A DNA stretch of 64,000 bases from Neolewinella aquimaris. Lineage in GTDB: Bacteria > Bacteroidota > Bacteroidia > Chitinophagales > Saprospiraceae. Each line of letters opens with the position of its first letter. Positions within the stretch are counted from its first letter, which is position 1. Made by a program: the position numbers and the translations under genes. The notes under the pieces were generated by a model. The model saw only the letters and a program-made list of their open reading frames with translations, had not been told where the DNA came from and did not search any database. Positions 50,706 to 60,155 of the stretch are shown in pieces. The stretch is taken from positions 111,595 to 175,594 of the forward strand of contig NZ_JACIFF010000010.1 in assembly GCF_014197245.1 (NCBI RefSeq), given 5' to 3'.

Positions 50706-53315
50706 ATGCAATCCCTATACTACGTGATCTTCCTGTTGGGATTGTGCCTCATTGGGTGCAAAGATCCTACCCCGCCCGCCCCGGATACCGCCACCGCGAA
50801 GTACCTAAAAGTGGGTATGGACAGCGTAAGGGCGGATTACCGGACGATGCAGCTTTCGTCCGCACTGGACCGTGCCCGACGGTTGCGCACGCTGGTGGAC
50901 CGACACCAGGATTCCGTAGCCAACGATGCGCGGGCGGAGGTGTACCAGTATCTGGCACAGCTTCACTTCCAGCACTTCGTGTTTGTGGACTCGGTGGATT
51001 ACTACACACGGCGGGCGGAATCGCTACTTACCGAACGTTCACCCGATACCCTCCGGGCCCGCCAACTGCTCTGCCATGCCTACAACGGTTGGGAAGACTG
51101 GACTTGGATAGACATGCAACTACATACCCGCTTAGGACGACAGTTATTGGTGCGGGCGGGGCACGAACGGTCGCTGCTTTACGGATTGTTGCTCACCATC
51201 GAAGCGAGGGCCATCAAGAAACACGGCGACTCGTTTGCCAGGGACTCCGGGCAGGGGGACGCAGTCTGGGACCTGAGTAGCGAACGGTACCGGGAGGCTA
51301 TAAATCTGCTGGCATACCTGCGGTCGCCCTGGGAAAATTACGCGCGGGAACAGCATATTCTTTTGCTCGCCCGCGACCGGTCCAACGATCCGTTAATTGA
51401 AAAGTTAGTGGATACGCTCCGACAAAACATTCAGGCCGGTTCACCCGATTTCGGCTTCACCGACCGTGTCCTTGCCTTCTGGTACCGACGGAGCGACCGC
51501 AAGGACAGCAGCGAATACTACTACCGTCGGGTGCTCGAACACGAGCCCTTGTTTCTGGCCAAGCGCACTTCGGAGGCACGCTACGTGCTCGGCACCTCCA
51601 GTACATATCGGGGGGAGTACCACGAGGCCCTTCGATATCTGATTGACGATATGGTGCGCAGAAGCTGCTGTCCGGAAGGGGTTATTCCCGAAAGTCCGGA
51701 TGAATTCTACCAGTGCGACCGTCGCGGAAGCTGCATTCATTTCATCAGCGGCACGGCGGAACTGCTCCATCAGTGGTACAATAGCTCGGATGCGCCCGAA
51801 CACGCTGAGCTAGCCTTTGCCCTGGCCCTTCGTTCCGTCGAGCAGTACGAGCAGTCATTTCGTGGAATGAACGAGCAGTCGGTACTAAACAAGAACATCG
51901 TGCTGGGTGACCGGCTGATCGCCTCTGCGCTGGATGTAAGCGAGCGTATTGGTGGCCGTATTAAGTTGCCGGCGGAGTACCATAACGCCATCTTCAGGAC
52001 CATAGAACTCGGAAAATCCATCCTGCTCACGCGGGAATTAGTGGAAGCCGTGGGGGTTTCCCTTGACGAAGACAGGCGTGGCCCAGCCGGACGACTGCGT
52101 GCACTGGAAGAGGACATGCAGCGAATTCGGGAAACCTATTCGGCGAAGATGGACCTTTCCCCATATGAAGCGGAGCGCTTCGCGCGGCTGCGTAAGCAGC
52201 GCGACGCCCTAAGTCAGCAACTGGCGGTCTTAGCGTCGGCGGCCGCGCAGCGCGCAACGGTAGACGGATCCATTCCTACCCTGGCTGACGCCCGACACCA
52301 ACTAACGACCAATCAGGCGCTGCTGGAGTTTGCCGAGACGGACAGTACGGTCTACGTGCTTTACGCCGATCGGGATACGAGTGCCGTATACCTGCTCCCC
52401 CTACCCCCGCTAAAAGATTCAGTGGCGGTGTTCACCACCACCCTGGCGGATCACCAGCGCGTACCGGCGGTCGAGGAGTACGTGCGATTGTCCTTTTCCC
52501 TCTACCAGTCGCTGCTCGGACCGGTGTCCCAACTCCTGGCAAAACGGAAGGAGTTGATCCTATCGCCCAGCGCTAGCCTGGTTGGGTTGCCTTTCGCCGC
52601 ACTGATCGACGCGAGAAATTCCGGACCGGCGAATGCGTACCACGCCCTTCCCTACCTCGTCCGCAAACACGATATCCGGTACATCGACGGCTGGCGGGCC
52701 GAGCAGCAGTACACCAGGTTGAGGGAGCGCCGTTTGTCTCCGCGGCAGGCCGTGGTCGGTGCGTGGACGCACCCCGATCTGCGGGGCTATTTGGGTATCA
52801 CTGCGGAAATGGTCCTGAAGGGCACGAGCCCGTCCGGAAGACACTATCAGGCGGAGGAATGCACGAGTACCACCTTTCTAGCGGACGCCGCCGACTACGA
52901 CTGGCTGCACCTCGGTGTACACGCGAGCAGCAGTGCAAACCGCCTCCTCGACAACTACTTATACCTCAATACTTCAGACAGCCTCGATGGGATCGCCATT
53001 GGCCGGCAGGTACTGCCGGCCCGACTGGTGGTGCTGGCCGCCTGCTCCACTTCCCGCGGAGTAGCGCAACGCTGGGAAGGCACGTACAGCCTGCGGCGCA
53101 GCTTTCACCGAGCCGGCGTACCGGATGTCGTCGCTTCGCTGTACGATGTACCCGCGGCAGCTACGGCGGGTGTGATCGAAGCATTCTACGAACACATGTT
53201 CGACGGCTGCGCACCGGCGGGGGCGCTTGCCCGGGCACAACGTGCCTTTGCCCGAGGGGATAAGGGGGACCGGTGGGTCTGGCCGGGGGCCTGGGCGGGA
53301 TTGGTGGTGGGGTAG
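50706..53315 (+). CDS. CHAT-domain (caspase-like) lipoprotein with helical repeat region
   Basis: An 869-residue lipoprotein: signal MQSLYYVIFLLGLCLIGC (Cys 18), a TPR-like helical middle (about 30-500), a helical linker (LRALEEDMQRIRETYSAKMD to LRKQRDALSQQLAVL) and a C-terminal CHAT domain. The caspase-type dyad is visible: His 739 in LHLGVHASSS and Cys 780 in LVVLAACSTSRG. The ending GALARAQRAFARGD...WVWPGAWAGLVVG is the CHAT C-terminal signature. The ATG at 50706 gives the lipobox; upstream codons do not. It is set apart from the EAD-trypsin operon by a repeat and its own promoter box, so membership in that system is uncertain. The lipid anchor puts it in the envelope. Confidence 0.9.
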   Translation: MQSLYYVIFLLGLCLIGCKDPTPPAPDTATAKYLKVGMDSVRADYRTMQLSSALDRARRLRTLVDRHQDSVANDARAEVYQYLAQLHFQHFVFVDSVDYYTRRAESLLTERSPDTLRARQLLCHAYNGWEDWTWIDMQLHTRLGRQLLVRAGHERSLLYGLLLTIEARAIKKHGDSFARDSGQGDAVWDLSSERYREAINLLAYLRSPWENYAREQHILLLARDRSNDPLIEKLVDTLRQNIQAGSPDFGFTDRVLAFWYRRSDRKDSSEYYYRRVLEHEPLFLAKRTSEARYVLGTSSTYRGEYHEALRYLIDDMVRRSCCPEGVIPESPDEFYQCDRRGSCIHFISGTAELLHQWYNSSDAPEHAELAFALALRSVEQYEQSFRGMNEQSVLNKNIVLGDRLIASALDVSERIGGRIKLPAEYHNAIFRTIELGKSILLTRELVEAVGVSLDEDRRGPAGRLRALEEDMQRIRETYSAKMDLSPYEAERFARLRKQRDALSQQLAVLASAAAQRATVDGSIPTLADARHQLTTNQALLEFAETDSTVYVLYADRDTSAVYLLPLPPLKDSVAVFTTTLADHQRVPAVEEYVRLSFSLYQSLLGPVSQLLAKRKELILSPSASLVGLPFAALIDARNSGPANAYHALPYLVRKHDIRYIDGWRAEQQYTRLRERRLSPRQAVVGAWTHPDLRGYLGITAEMVLKGTSPSGRHYQAEECTSTTFLADAADYDWLHLGVHASSSANRLLDNYLYLNTSDSLDGIAIGRQVLPARLVVLAACSTSRGVAQRWEGTYSLRRSFHRAGVPDVVASLYDVPAAATAGVIEAFYEHMFDGCAPAGALARAQRAFARGDKGDRWVWPGAWAGLVVG

Positions 53316-53319
53316 GAGC

Positions 53320-54210
53320 TTACCAGGGGGTGTCGTCCAACTTTCCGATCAGGATATTCGGCCCGTCCAGAAACTGCAGGCGGTAGATGACTACCGTGCC
53401 TCCGCCAGTCAGCTTGTCGTATGCAGCCTTATTTTCTTTTCCCTCCACGAGGGGGAGCCATACGATGCCCCGCCCGGGGATTACGGTTGCCAACATCTTG
53501 AGGGGGGCTTCGGAACGCCGTTCGACCTCTTCTTTGGTCGGTTCACCGTTTCCGGATGATGGAATTCTCCGAAAATACTTGTCCCGCAGCAAATCCCGCA
53601 GTTCCGTTTTATAAACGGTATTCGGGTAATAATCGTAAGCGCACACGAAGGGTACACCGACCGGACCCGACTCTACGGTATCGGCCGAATCCACTATAAA
53701 CATGCGATCGCAGGCATTGTCCCTTCCGTCCCAGAACACAATTCCTGGCGGATCGTCCTCTCTGGCATGGTGGCAGAAGTCTGGGGCGGCCGTCGAGAAT
53801 TTGTCCGCTTCGTCCGCGGGACCGTGTTGCAGGTCGTAGAGCCAGAAAAAGAAGTGGGAGTGTTGCGCTCCCGTTACCAGGGGGGTGTGCACGAGCTTGC
53901 CGTCGGCCTGTTTCTTGCCGTAGTGGGACTGCATGTCCTCATTCCAGGCGAGTGAATCGATGCGGGAGAATCCCTTCGGCAGGTTGATCACGGTCATTCT
54001 ACCGTTGAATACCCGCTCGGTGCCGGGCTTCTGGGTGGGGTCTAAATCCTGGTTGGGTGCCGCGCGCACCCTTATGCAGGGAATGGGCCCCAGGTGCAGC
54101 TCTTCCAATGCGGAGTGATCGATGGGAAGTCCGGGGTTAACGGGTTTGGTAAGCGTAAAGGTTTCGCGCTTATCGATCTCCGTAGCGGCGGGGGGTGAAC
54201 TATCGTCCAT
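53320..54210 (-). CDS. Hypothetical protein, convergent with the CHAT gene
   Basis: From ATG 54210 the protein has 296 residues, no signal peptide and no clear family. Notable stretches are LHLGPIPCIRVRAAPNQDLD, TGAQHSHFFFWLYDLQHGP, DFCHHARED and IVFWDGRDNACDRMFIVDSAD, rich in His, Asp and Cys and possibly metal-binding. A longer frame (to 54345) would begin with TTG and was not accepted. Its stop lies four bases from the CHAT stop, so the genes converge. It may be unrelated to the neighbouring operon. Confidence 0.7.
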   Translation of the reverse strand: MDDSSPPAATEIDKRETFTLTKPVNPGLPIDHSALEELHLGPIPCIRVRAAPNQDLDPTQKPGTERVFNGRMTVINLPKGFSRIDSLAWNEDMQSHYGKKQADGKLVHTPLVTGAQHSHFFFWLYDLQHGPADEADKFSTAAPDFCHHAREDDPPGIVFWDGRDNACDRMFIVDSADTVESGPVGVPFVCAYDYYPNTVYKTELRDLLRDKYFRRIPSSGNGEPTKEEVERRSEAPLKMLATVIPGRGIVWLPLVEGKENKAAYDKLTGGGTVVIYRLQFLDGPNILIGKLDDTPW

Positions 54211-54325
54211 GGTGTCAAGTGTTCTCTCAGTGGTAAAATAATTGACCTCCCCCGAAAAGGTTAGTACTCCCGCCCCTTTAAGGTAACCCGCCTCCAACGG
54301 ATTTTCGCATGCGTTGCTTGACTTT

Positions 54326-54349
54326 GGGCGGGGGCGCAGGAGCAATCAA
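54326..54349 (-). repeat. Family E GC-rich motif upstream of the hypothetical gene
   Basis: Minus strand reads ATTGCTCCTGCGCCCCCGCC, almost the full consensus; 116 bases before the ATG at 54210. Confidence 0.5.
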
Positions 54350-54377
54350 CACCACTCAATAACATTGATTTCTATGT

Positions 54378-55421
54378 TTAGAAATCCCCTAAAGCCTCCC
54401 TTATCACTCGCGCATATTCCTTTGCATGGCTGCTCCAAATCCCGTGGCCGGCGCCCTCCACGACATACAGCTCCCCGTCGTTGAGGTGGGCAACGGTGCG
54501 CTGCCAGATGGCGGCCCCGGGGTCGACGTAGTCGCACGTGCCGTAAATGACGCGGACGGGGCCGGCAAAATTTTTCAGGGCGGGCCAGAAACCGGCTTGT
54601 TGGTCGGCATAGGCGGTGTCGGCCAGGATGGCGTCGGCGACGGCCTGACTGTAGAAGGCCATGCCTCCTTTCGTATTTCGCCAGTTGCCGACGTCGCAGG
54701 AGTTGACGGCCGTAAAGAAGATGCGCCAGCGGCGGGTGTATTCGCGGTCGGTACTGCCGGCAAATAGGGTGCGGAAGGTGGTCAGTGGGTCCGCATCGGC
54801 CAGGGAATCGGGAACCATTCCTTCGGCGCGCATTTGCTCTACGGCCCGAATTCGCATGCTCTTGTAAACCTCATTGCTTGTTTCGGCCAGTTCCAGCGAG
54901 TCCGCTTGGGGCCACACCTCGCGGACGTACTCCATATCCGGCACGCTTTTGAACGGTACGGGGTGTACCGCTCCACTCATGACCAATGCGCGCACTCGCT
55001 CGGGGTATTTGGCCAGGTAAGCATACGCCAGGGCAGCACCCATCGAGTGGGTAACCAGCGTGAGTTGTGCCAGCTGGAGGGAGCGGCGCAGGTCATCGAG
55101 GTCTTCCACCAGCCGGTCGATGCGAATGGTGGAATCGGGGGCGGGGGAACGCAAGGAGCCGCGTTGGTCATAAAAAACAAGGCGGTAACGGTCGGCCAGC
55201 GGAGCGAGAGGCTCCAGCAGGTAGCTGTGCTCGGCCCCCCACCCGCCGTGCAGGACCACGATGGTATCCGGACCCTGGCCCACCTCGTAGACAAACATTT
55301 GGTGGCCGTCGTCAGTAAAGTTGTACCACTGTTCCGGGGCGGTGGTGGACTGGGCGGCAAGTGGGGTAGTGGGAAGCAGGAAACAGGAGAATAATGCGAG
55401 GAGGGGTAGAGATCGAATCAT
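54378..55421 (-). CDS. Exported alpha/beta hydrolase, proline-iminopeptidase-like (S33)
   Basis: A 347-residue exported protein (signal ending PTTPLAAQ). The core has LHGGWGAEHSYLLEPLAPLADRYRLVFYDQRGSLRS, nucleophile elbow VTHSMGAALAY, acid in VIYGTCDYVDPGAA and His in VEGAGHGIWSS. HGGWG with DQRG is the S33 proline iminopeptidase pattern, so peptide or ester hydrolysis in the periplasm is likely. It is divergent from the Gfo/Idh gene across about 270 bases. Confidence 0.88.
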   Translation of the reverse strand: MIRSLPLLALFSCFLLPTTPLAAQSTTAPEQWYNFTDDGHQMFVYEVGQGPDTIVVLHGGWGAEHSYLLEPLAPLADRYRLVFYDQRGSLRSPAPDSTIRIDRLVEDLDDLRRSLQLAQLTLVTHSMGAALAYAYLAKYPERVRALVMSGAVHPVPFKSVPDMEYVREVWPQADSLELAETSNEVYKSMRIRAVEQMRAEGMVPDSLADADPLTTFRTLFAGSTDREYTRRWRIFFTAVNSCDVGNWRNTKGGMAFYSQAVADAILADTAYADQQAGFWPALKNFAGPVRVIYGTCDYVDPGAAIWQRTVAHLNDGELYVVEGAGHGIWSSHAKEYARVIREALGDF

Positions 55422-55511
55422 TTTAGGGTGTTTAGCAGGGCACGCGCTGGTACCGTCATTTTGGTTTAGTTAAATGGACGAGCGATCCGGGCGGCGGTTG
55501 CACCGGTCTTA

Positions 55512-55577
55512 CCCGTCCGACGGCTTAAGCGGTCGGACGGGGTGACCCGGTCGGCGATTTGAAAGGGTGGACGGGGT
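55512..55577. repeat. Family B element, copy 3, in a divergent promoter region
   Basis: Stem CCCGTCCGAC (55512-55521) with GTCGGACGGG (55532-55541) and loop GGCTTAAGCG, followed by GTGACCCGGTCGGCGATTTG and GGGTGGACGGGG. Unlike the other copies it lies upstream of two divergent genes. A family E motif follows at 55579-55603. Confidence 0.75.
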
Positions 55578-55578
55578 G

Positions 55579-55603
55579 TTGATTGCTCCTGCGCTCTGCC
55601 GCC
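55579..55603 (+). repeat. Family E GC-rich motif upstream of the Gfo/Idh gene
   Basis: ATTGCTCCTGCGCTCTGCCG-type sequence, about 90 bases before the ATG at 55694. Confidence 0.5.
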
Positions 55604-55693
55604 GGATTATCAGCGTGATTGGTGCTTTAGTACGGCGGGTTTCGGTACAGTGACGTTACTTGCGGGACGATCAGTCAAAAAACTTCCCAGCTT

Positions 55694-57061
55694 ATGTCCT
55701 CCCGCTCCCGCCGCCATTTCCTACGTCAACTCTCGGCTGGATTGCTTGCCGGCCCACTGCTCTCTGAATCAGCGGCGGCCCACACCCTGGCAAATCCGCG
55801 GGTGTCGTTTGGAGCGAACGAGCAAATCAACCTGGCCTGTATCGGGCTGGGGATTCAGGGGTTTGGCGACCTAGCGGCGGCCCTCCAGCATCCGGGAGTT
55901 AAGCTGGTCGCCGGTTGCGATCTCTACACCGGCCACCTGGAGCGGGCGAGGGAAGTGTACGGCTCCGATATTTTTCTTACCCGCGATTATCGGGAAGTAT
56001 TAGCCCGCACCGACGTAGATGCCGTAATTGTAGCAACGCCCGACCACTGGCACGATACCATTACTATTGAGGCGCTCGACGCCGGAAAGCACGTGTACTG
56101 CGAAAAGCCGTTGGTGCAGCGGATTGATGAAGGACAGGCGGTACTCGCTGCGGAACGCCGCAATCCGGGCATCTTGATCGTAGGCAGCCAGCGGGTAAGT
56201 TCCATCCTGACCGAGCAGGCCCGGGAAATCTACCGCCGCGGGGACCTTGGTCAGCTCGTCCTGGTCGAAACCTTCAACGATCGCTTTAGTGCCCTTGGGG
56301 CCTGGCAGTACTCGATCCCGCGGGATGCCTCGCCCGCCACCGTGGATTGGGAGACCTTCCTCAAGGATACCGGTGACCGTCCCTTCGATGCCGAGCGCTT
56401 CTTCCGCTGGCGTAATTACCAAGACTACGGGACGGGCGTAGCGGGCGATCTCTTCGTTCACCTTTTTTCCGGTTCTCACCGGATACTTGATTCCCTAGGT
56501 CCAGAGCGCATCTATGCTACTGGAGGACTTCGCTACTGGAAGGATGGCCGGGACGTCCCCGACGTCTTTATCGCCAATTGCGACTACGGCGAGCAGGAGG
56601 GGCATCCGGCGTTTAACATGCAGTTGCGCGTCAATTTCGTAGACGGCGGCGGCGGCGGTTCGCGGATTCGCTTTGTCGGTACCGAAGGTAGCCTGGAGGT
56701 TGGGGGCAACAGTCTCACCCTACGGCGCAAAACCCTTTCCGCGGCCCCCGGCTACGGCGGTTGGGATACGTATACGACCTTTCCCGAAGCTACCCGTAAG
56801 GAATTTGAGGAGTGGTACCGCTCCGAATATCCTTTGCTTCCGCCGGCGGTGGTCGGCCCCGCGGAGTGGAGCTACCGCAGTCCGGAAGGGTACAGCGAGC
56901 ACGTTCACCACTTTGCCAACTGGTTCGAAGCTATTCGTAACGATGGCCAGGTCGTAGAGGACGGAGCATTTGGCTTCCGCGCCGCCGCCCCCTCTCTGCT
57001 CGCTAACGTAAGCTACTTCGAGCGTAGGGTAGTGGACTGGGATCCGGTGGGCATGAAGTGA
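55694..57061 (+). CDS. Gfo/Idh/MocA-family oxidoreductase with Tat signal
   Basis: A 455-residue enzyme with a twin-arginine signal (SRRHFLRQLSAGLLAG), so it folds in the cytosol and is exported. The Rossmann half starts INLACIGLGIQGFGDLA and has VIVATPDHWHDTITIEAL and the catalytic CEKPLVQ motif. The C half (VAGDLFVHLFSGSHRILDSLGPERIYATGG, FVGTEGSLEVGGNSL) matches the exported Bacteroidota members that act on sugars or glycan fragments. The substrate is unknown; PAP2 and sulfatase genes follow on the same strand. Confidence 0.92.
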   Translation: MSSRSRRHFLRQLSAGLLAGPLLSESAAAHTLANPRVSFGANEQINLACIGLGIQGFGDLAAALQHPGVKLVAGCDLYTGHLERAREVYGSDIFLTRDYREVLARTDVDAVIVATPDHWHDTITIEALDAGKHVYCEKPLVQRIDEGQAVLAAERRNPGILIVGSQRVSSILTEQAREIYRRGDLGQLVLVETFNDRFSALGAWQYSIPRDASPATVDWETFLKDTGDRPFDAERFFRWRNYQDYGTGVAGDLFVHLFSGSHRILDSLGPERIYATGGLRYWKDGRDVPDVFIANCDYGEQEGHPAFNMQLRVNFVDGGGGGSRIRFVGTEGSLEVGGNSLTLRRKTLSAAPGYGGWDTYTTFPEATRKEFEEWYRSEYPLLPPAVVGPAEWSYRSPEGYSEHVHHFANWFEAIRNDGQVVEDGAFGFRAAAPSLLANVSYFERRVVDWDPVGMK

Positions 57062-57270
57062 TCGTTCCCGCTGACCGATGCCGTATACCTTCAGCGTGAT
57101 GAAGTCCTGAACAACCGATTTGCGCCCGACGGCATTGCCCTGTATCGGTGCGGATAGCGGAGGTAAGTAGCGGGTCGGAACCTGTTCGTTGCGGCTGTTG
57201 AAGTCTCCCGTATTGCAATTAAACATATCTAGTTTGGACGGGGTAGTACCTGGGCAAGAACCCCGAACCT

Positions 57271-58122
57271 ATGGCACGTTACTTTTTCCTCTTTATCGCA
57301 CTGTTTTTACTGTCGCTGACCGCCTTCGCGCAACCCAGTTCCGGAGGAGATGAGCCCACCGAGAAAATTTACCGGGTGAAGCCGCTGCCGGAACTCGGTG
57401 CCGCAGCAGTAGGACTAGGAGTGACGATCTACGCTTTTCAAAAGATCAATGGAAAGGATCGATTTGACGCCAATGCCCTGGATCGCGGGGACGTCCCGGG
57501 TTACGACCGGTGGATATTCCCGGACAACACCAACCGGATATCCGGGGCGAGCGGAGCCAGCGACATAGGTTTCTATGCGGGAATCGGACTTCCCTTCGCC
57601 CTGTTTCTGCACCCCACTATACGCAAAGACTGGTTTGACATCACTACGATGTACGTCCAGGCCCAGGCTCTGAACGGCTTGCTGTACGCTGCTACGCCGA
57701 TCGGTCCGAGCGTGATCGATCGCGCGCGACCTTCCGCCTACTACCCGGATTCGTTCGACGACGGCAGCGCCCCCGGCAAGGACCTGAATGGCTTCTTTAG
57801 CGGCCACGTCAGTACTACCGCCACGGGCACCTTTTTCGTGGCCAAGGTGCTTTCCGACTACCACCCCCACTGGACCGGCGGCCAGCGTGCCCTTCTCTAC
57901 GGCGCAGCCAGCATACCTCCCCTTTATGTAGCAGTACAACGCGTACGTGCCCTCCGTCACTTCCCCTCCGATACATTGGTCGGATTCGGTATCGGCGCGG
58001 CAGTTGGCGTCCTAACCCCCCACATCCATAAACGCTGGCAAGAAAAGCACCGTTCTTCCCTGGGTCTTAGTGGGGGCTTTACGGGCGACGCGGGTGTGGC
58101 CGGTGTTACTCTCACGTTTTAG
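57271..58122 (+). CDS. PAP2-superfamily phosphatase, membrane or exported
   Basis: A 283-residue protein with a signal peptide (MARYFFLFIALFLLSLTAFAQ). The three PAP2 motifs are visible: VIDRARPSAYY (KxxxxxxRP-like, with Arg for the first Lys), GFFSGHVSTTATGT (PSGH-like with Phe-Phe before SGH) and RVRALRHFPSDTLVGFGIG (SRxxxxxHxxxD). It should remove phosphate from a lipid or polyprenyl diphosphate, as in undecaprenyl-PP recycling. The stop abuts a family B element. Confidence 0.88.
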   Translation: MARYFFLFIALFLLSLTAFAQPSSGGDEPTEKIYRVKPLPELGAAAVGLGVTIYAFQKINGKDRFDANALDRGDVPGYDRWIFPDNTNRISGASGASDIGFYAGIGLPFALFLHPTIRKDWFDITTMYVQAQALNGLLYAATPIGPSVIDRARPSAYYPDSFDDGSAPGKDLNGFFSGHVSTTATGTFFVAKVLSDYHPHWTGGQRALLYGAASIPPLYVAVQRVRALRHFPSDTLVGFGIGAAVGVLTPHIHKRWQEKHRSSLGLSGGFTGDAGVAGVTLTF

Positions 58123-58190
58123 CCGTCCGACCGCTTAAGCCGTCGGACCGGGTCACCCGGTCGGCGATTCGAAATGGTGGACCGGGGGGG
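58123..58190. repeat. Family B element, copy 4, abutting the PAP2 stop codon
   Basis: GTCCGAC (58125-58131) pairs with GTCGGAC (58142-58148) around a CTTAAG-containing loop, then the shared tail CACCCGGTCGGCGATTCGAA and GGTGGACCGGGG. More diverged than copies 2 and 3. Confidence 0.75.
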
Positions 58191-58307
58191 GGGCTACCGG
58201 GTTACCGTACGCTACATCTGACACTTTCCCTGCCGTATATGGTTATTCAATTCCTGGGACTATCCGGTATCCTTACTTTGGGTGAACTATAAATGTAATT
58301 TCAACCC

Positions 58308-60146
58308 ATGCTCATCCCTTCCTCGAGGTCGCCGTCCGCAAGCTTTAGCGCGTTCGCCGTTTTGCTTCTCCTTCTTTTTGTCTCTACCTGCGCTAAGAAG
58401 CCTACCGGCCAAGCCAGCCAGCCGGATAAGCCCAACGTCATCATCGTCATTACCGACGACCAGGGCTACGGCGATCTGGGCCACACCGGCAACCCGATCA
58501 TCCAGACGCCTGCGATCGATCGCTTTGCAATGGAATCGGTCAGTCTGACCAACTACCACGTCGGAACCACCTGCGCCCCCACCCGGGCCGGCCTCCTTAC
58601 CGGCCGAAATTGTAACCGCAACGGCGTCTGGCACACCATCCTGGGTGCGTCCATGCTCAACGAGGACGAAACGACGCTGGCCGACGTATTCCGGGCAAGG
58701 GGCTATGCCACCGGTATGTTTGGCAAGTGGCACTTAGGCGATAACCATCCCTTCCTGCCCCAAGATCGTGGTTTTGACGTAGCCTTCTACCACGGCGGCG
58801 GCGGGGTAGGACAGACGCCTGACTACTGGAACAACGATTATTTCGACGACACCTACTTCCGTAACGGCACCCCGGAACAACAATCCGGCTACTGCACCGA
58901 TGTGTGGTTCGACGAGGCGATACAGTTTATCTCGGACGAAAAGGACGAGCCCTTCCTCTGCTATCTGAGCCTGAACGCTCCCCATAGTCCCTACAACGTA
59001 CCCGAAGCCTATTACAACCGCTATGCGGATGAGGATCGGATCACCGATACCCAAAAGCGGTTCTACGGCATGATCACCAACATCGACGACAATTTTGCCC
59101 GTCTGCTGCGACAACTGGACGAACTAGGTATCGCCGACAACACCATCGTGATTTTCACTACCGATAACGGTACCGCAGCCGGTTACCAAGTGAATAAGCG
59201 GACCGATCAGGTCATAGGCTACAACGCCGAAATGCGGGGCACGAAGGGCAGTGAGTACGAGGGAGGCCACCGGGTTCCCTTCATCGTTCGGTGGCCCGCT
59301 GGGGGGCTAACCGACGCCCGGGAGCTTCCCGCCCTTACCGCACACGTCGATGTGCTGCCGACCCTGGTCTCCCTCACGGGACAAACGTACCAGTCCACAA
59401 AGGTTATGGACGGTACCGACATCAGCGGGTACCTACTAGGAAACAACGAAGCTCCGGACCGGCTTCTGGTCACCGATACCCAGCGCGTCCCCTGGCCGGA
59501 AAAAGGAAAGAACAGTTGTGTTATGGAAGGCGACTGGCGCCTCATCAACGGAAAGGAACTTTACGAAGTGAGCGAGGATCCCGGGCAATCGACCGACGTA
59601 GCCACTGCCTATCCCGACCGCGTGCAACGCATGAACGATTTCTACGACAGCTGGTGGACAAACGTAATCGCGGAAACCAAGCTCTCGGTGATTGAACTCG
59701 GAAGGGAAGGAACGGACGTAATTACCACTCACGATGCGCGCATTAATGAGGGATATTCTGCGTGGAACCAGACGCTGATCCGTCGGGGTGAGCCGACCGG
59801 TCCCGGCCCTTACGCCGTGAAATTCACCGAGAAGGGCAAGTATCGTTTCAGGCTGCACCGCTGGCCGGTAGAAAGTGGACTAGCACTCGGAGCCGCCATT
59901 CACGACAGCATACCCCCCACAGCATACACGGATGCCCGGATAAACGGAAACGCCCTGAATATCGAGAAGGCATACCTAAAGATTGGGGAACGGACTTATA
60001 CGACCGATGTGGACCAATCTTCACCCGCTGCTACGATAGAAGCCGACGTAGCCGCTGGTGAAACGGAGCTACTGGCGTACTTCGACCTGGCCGGTGGGCA
60101 ACGTACCAATGCATTCTACGTCTACGTAGAAAGGGTGGAGAATTAA
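58308..60146 (+). CDS. Arylsulfatase-type sulfatase
   Basis: A 612-residue exported sulfatase. The N terminus (MLIPSSRSPSASFSAFAVLLLLLFVSTCAK) looks like a lipoprotein signal. The alkaline-phosphatase fold opens with NVIIVITDDQGYGDLG; the formylglycine site is CAPTRAGLLTGR (Cys 89, matching CxPxR), and KWHLGD, NAPHSPYNVP and TTDNGT follow at the expected places. The C-terminal 130 residues (KFTEKGKYRFRLHRWPVE onwards) form an extra beta domain. Activity needs a sulfatase-modifying enzyme that is not in the window. The target glycan is unknown. Confidence 0.95.
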   Translation: MLIPSSRSPSASFSAFAVLLLLLFVSTCAKKPTGQASQPDKPNVIIVITDDQGYGDLGHTGNPIIQTPAIDRFAMESVSLTNYHVGTTCAPTRAGLLTGRNCNRNGVWHTILGASMLNEDETTLADVFRARGYATGMFGKWHLGDNHPFLPQDRGFDVAFYHGGGGVGQTPDYWNNDYFDDTYFRNGTPEQQSGYCTDVWFDEAIQFISDEKDEPFLCYLSLNAPHSPYNVPEAYYNRYADEDRITDTQKRFYGMITNIDDNFARLLRQLDELGIADNTIVIFTTDNGTAAGYQVNKRTDQVIGYNAEMRGTKGSEYEGGHRVPFIVRWPAGGLTDARELPALTAHVDVLPTLVSLTGQTYQSTKVMDGTDISGYLLGNNEAPDRLLVTDTQRVPWPEKGKNSCVMEGDWRLINGKELYEVSEDPGQSTDVATAYPDRVQRMNDFYDSWWTNVIAETKLSVIELGREGTDVITTHDARINEGYSAWNQTLIRRGEPTGPGPYAVKFTEKGKYRFRLHRWPVESGLALGAAIHDSIPPTAYTDARINGNALNIEKAYLKIGERTYTTDVDQSSPAATIEADVAAGETELLAYFDLAGGQRTNAFYVYVERVEN

Positions 60147-60155
60147 GTAACCTTC

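Noticed and set aside
54211..54345. Longer start (TTG) for the 296-aa hypothetical gene
   Set aside because: It would translate through the family E motif and begins with TTG.
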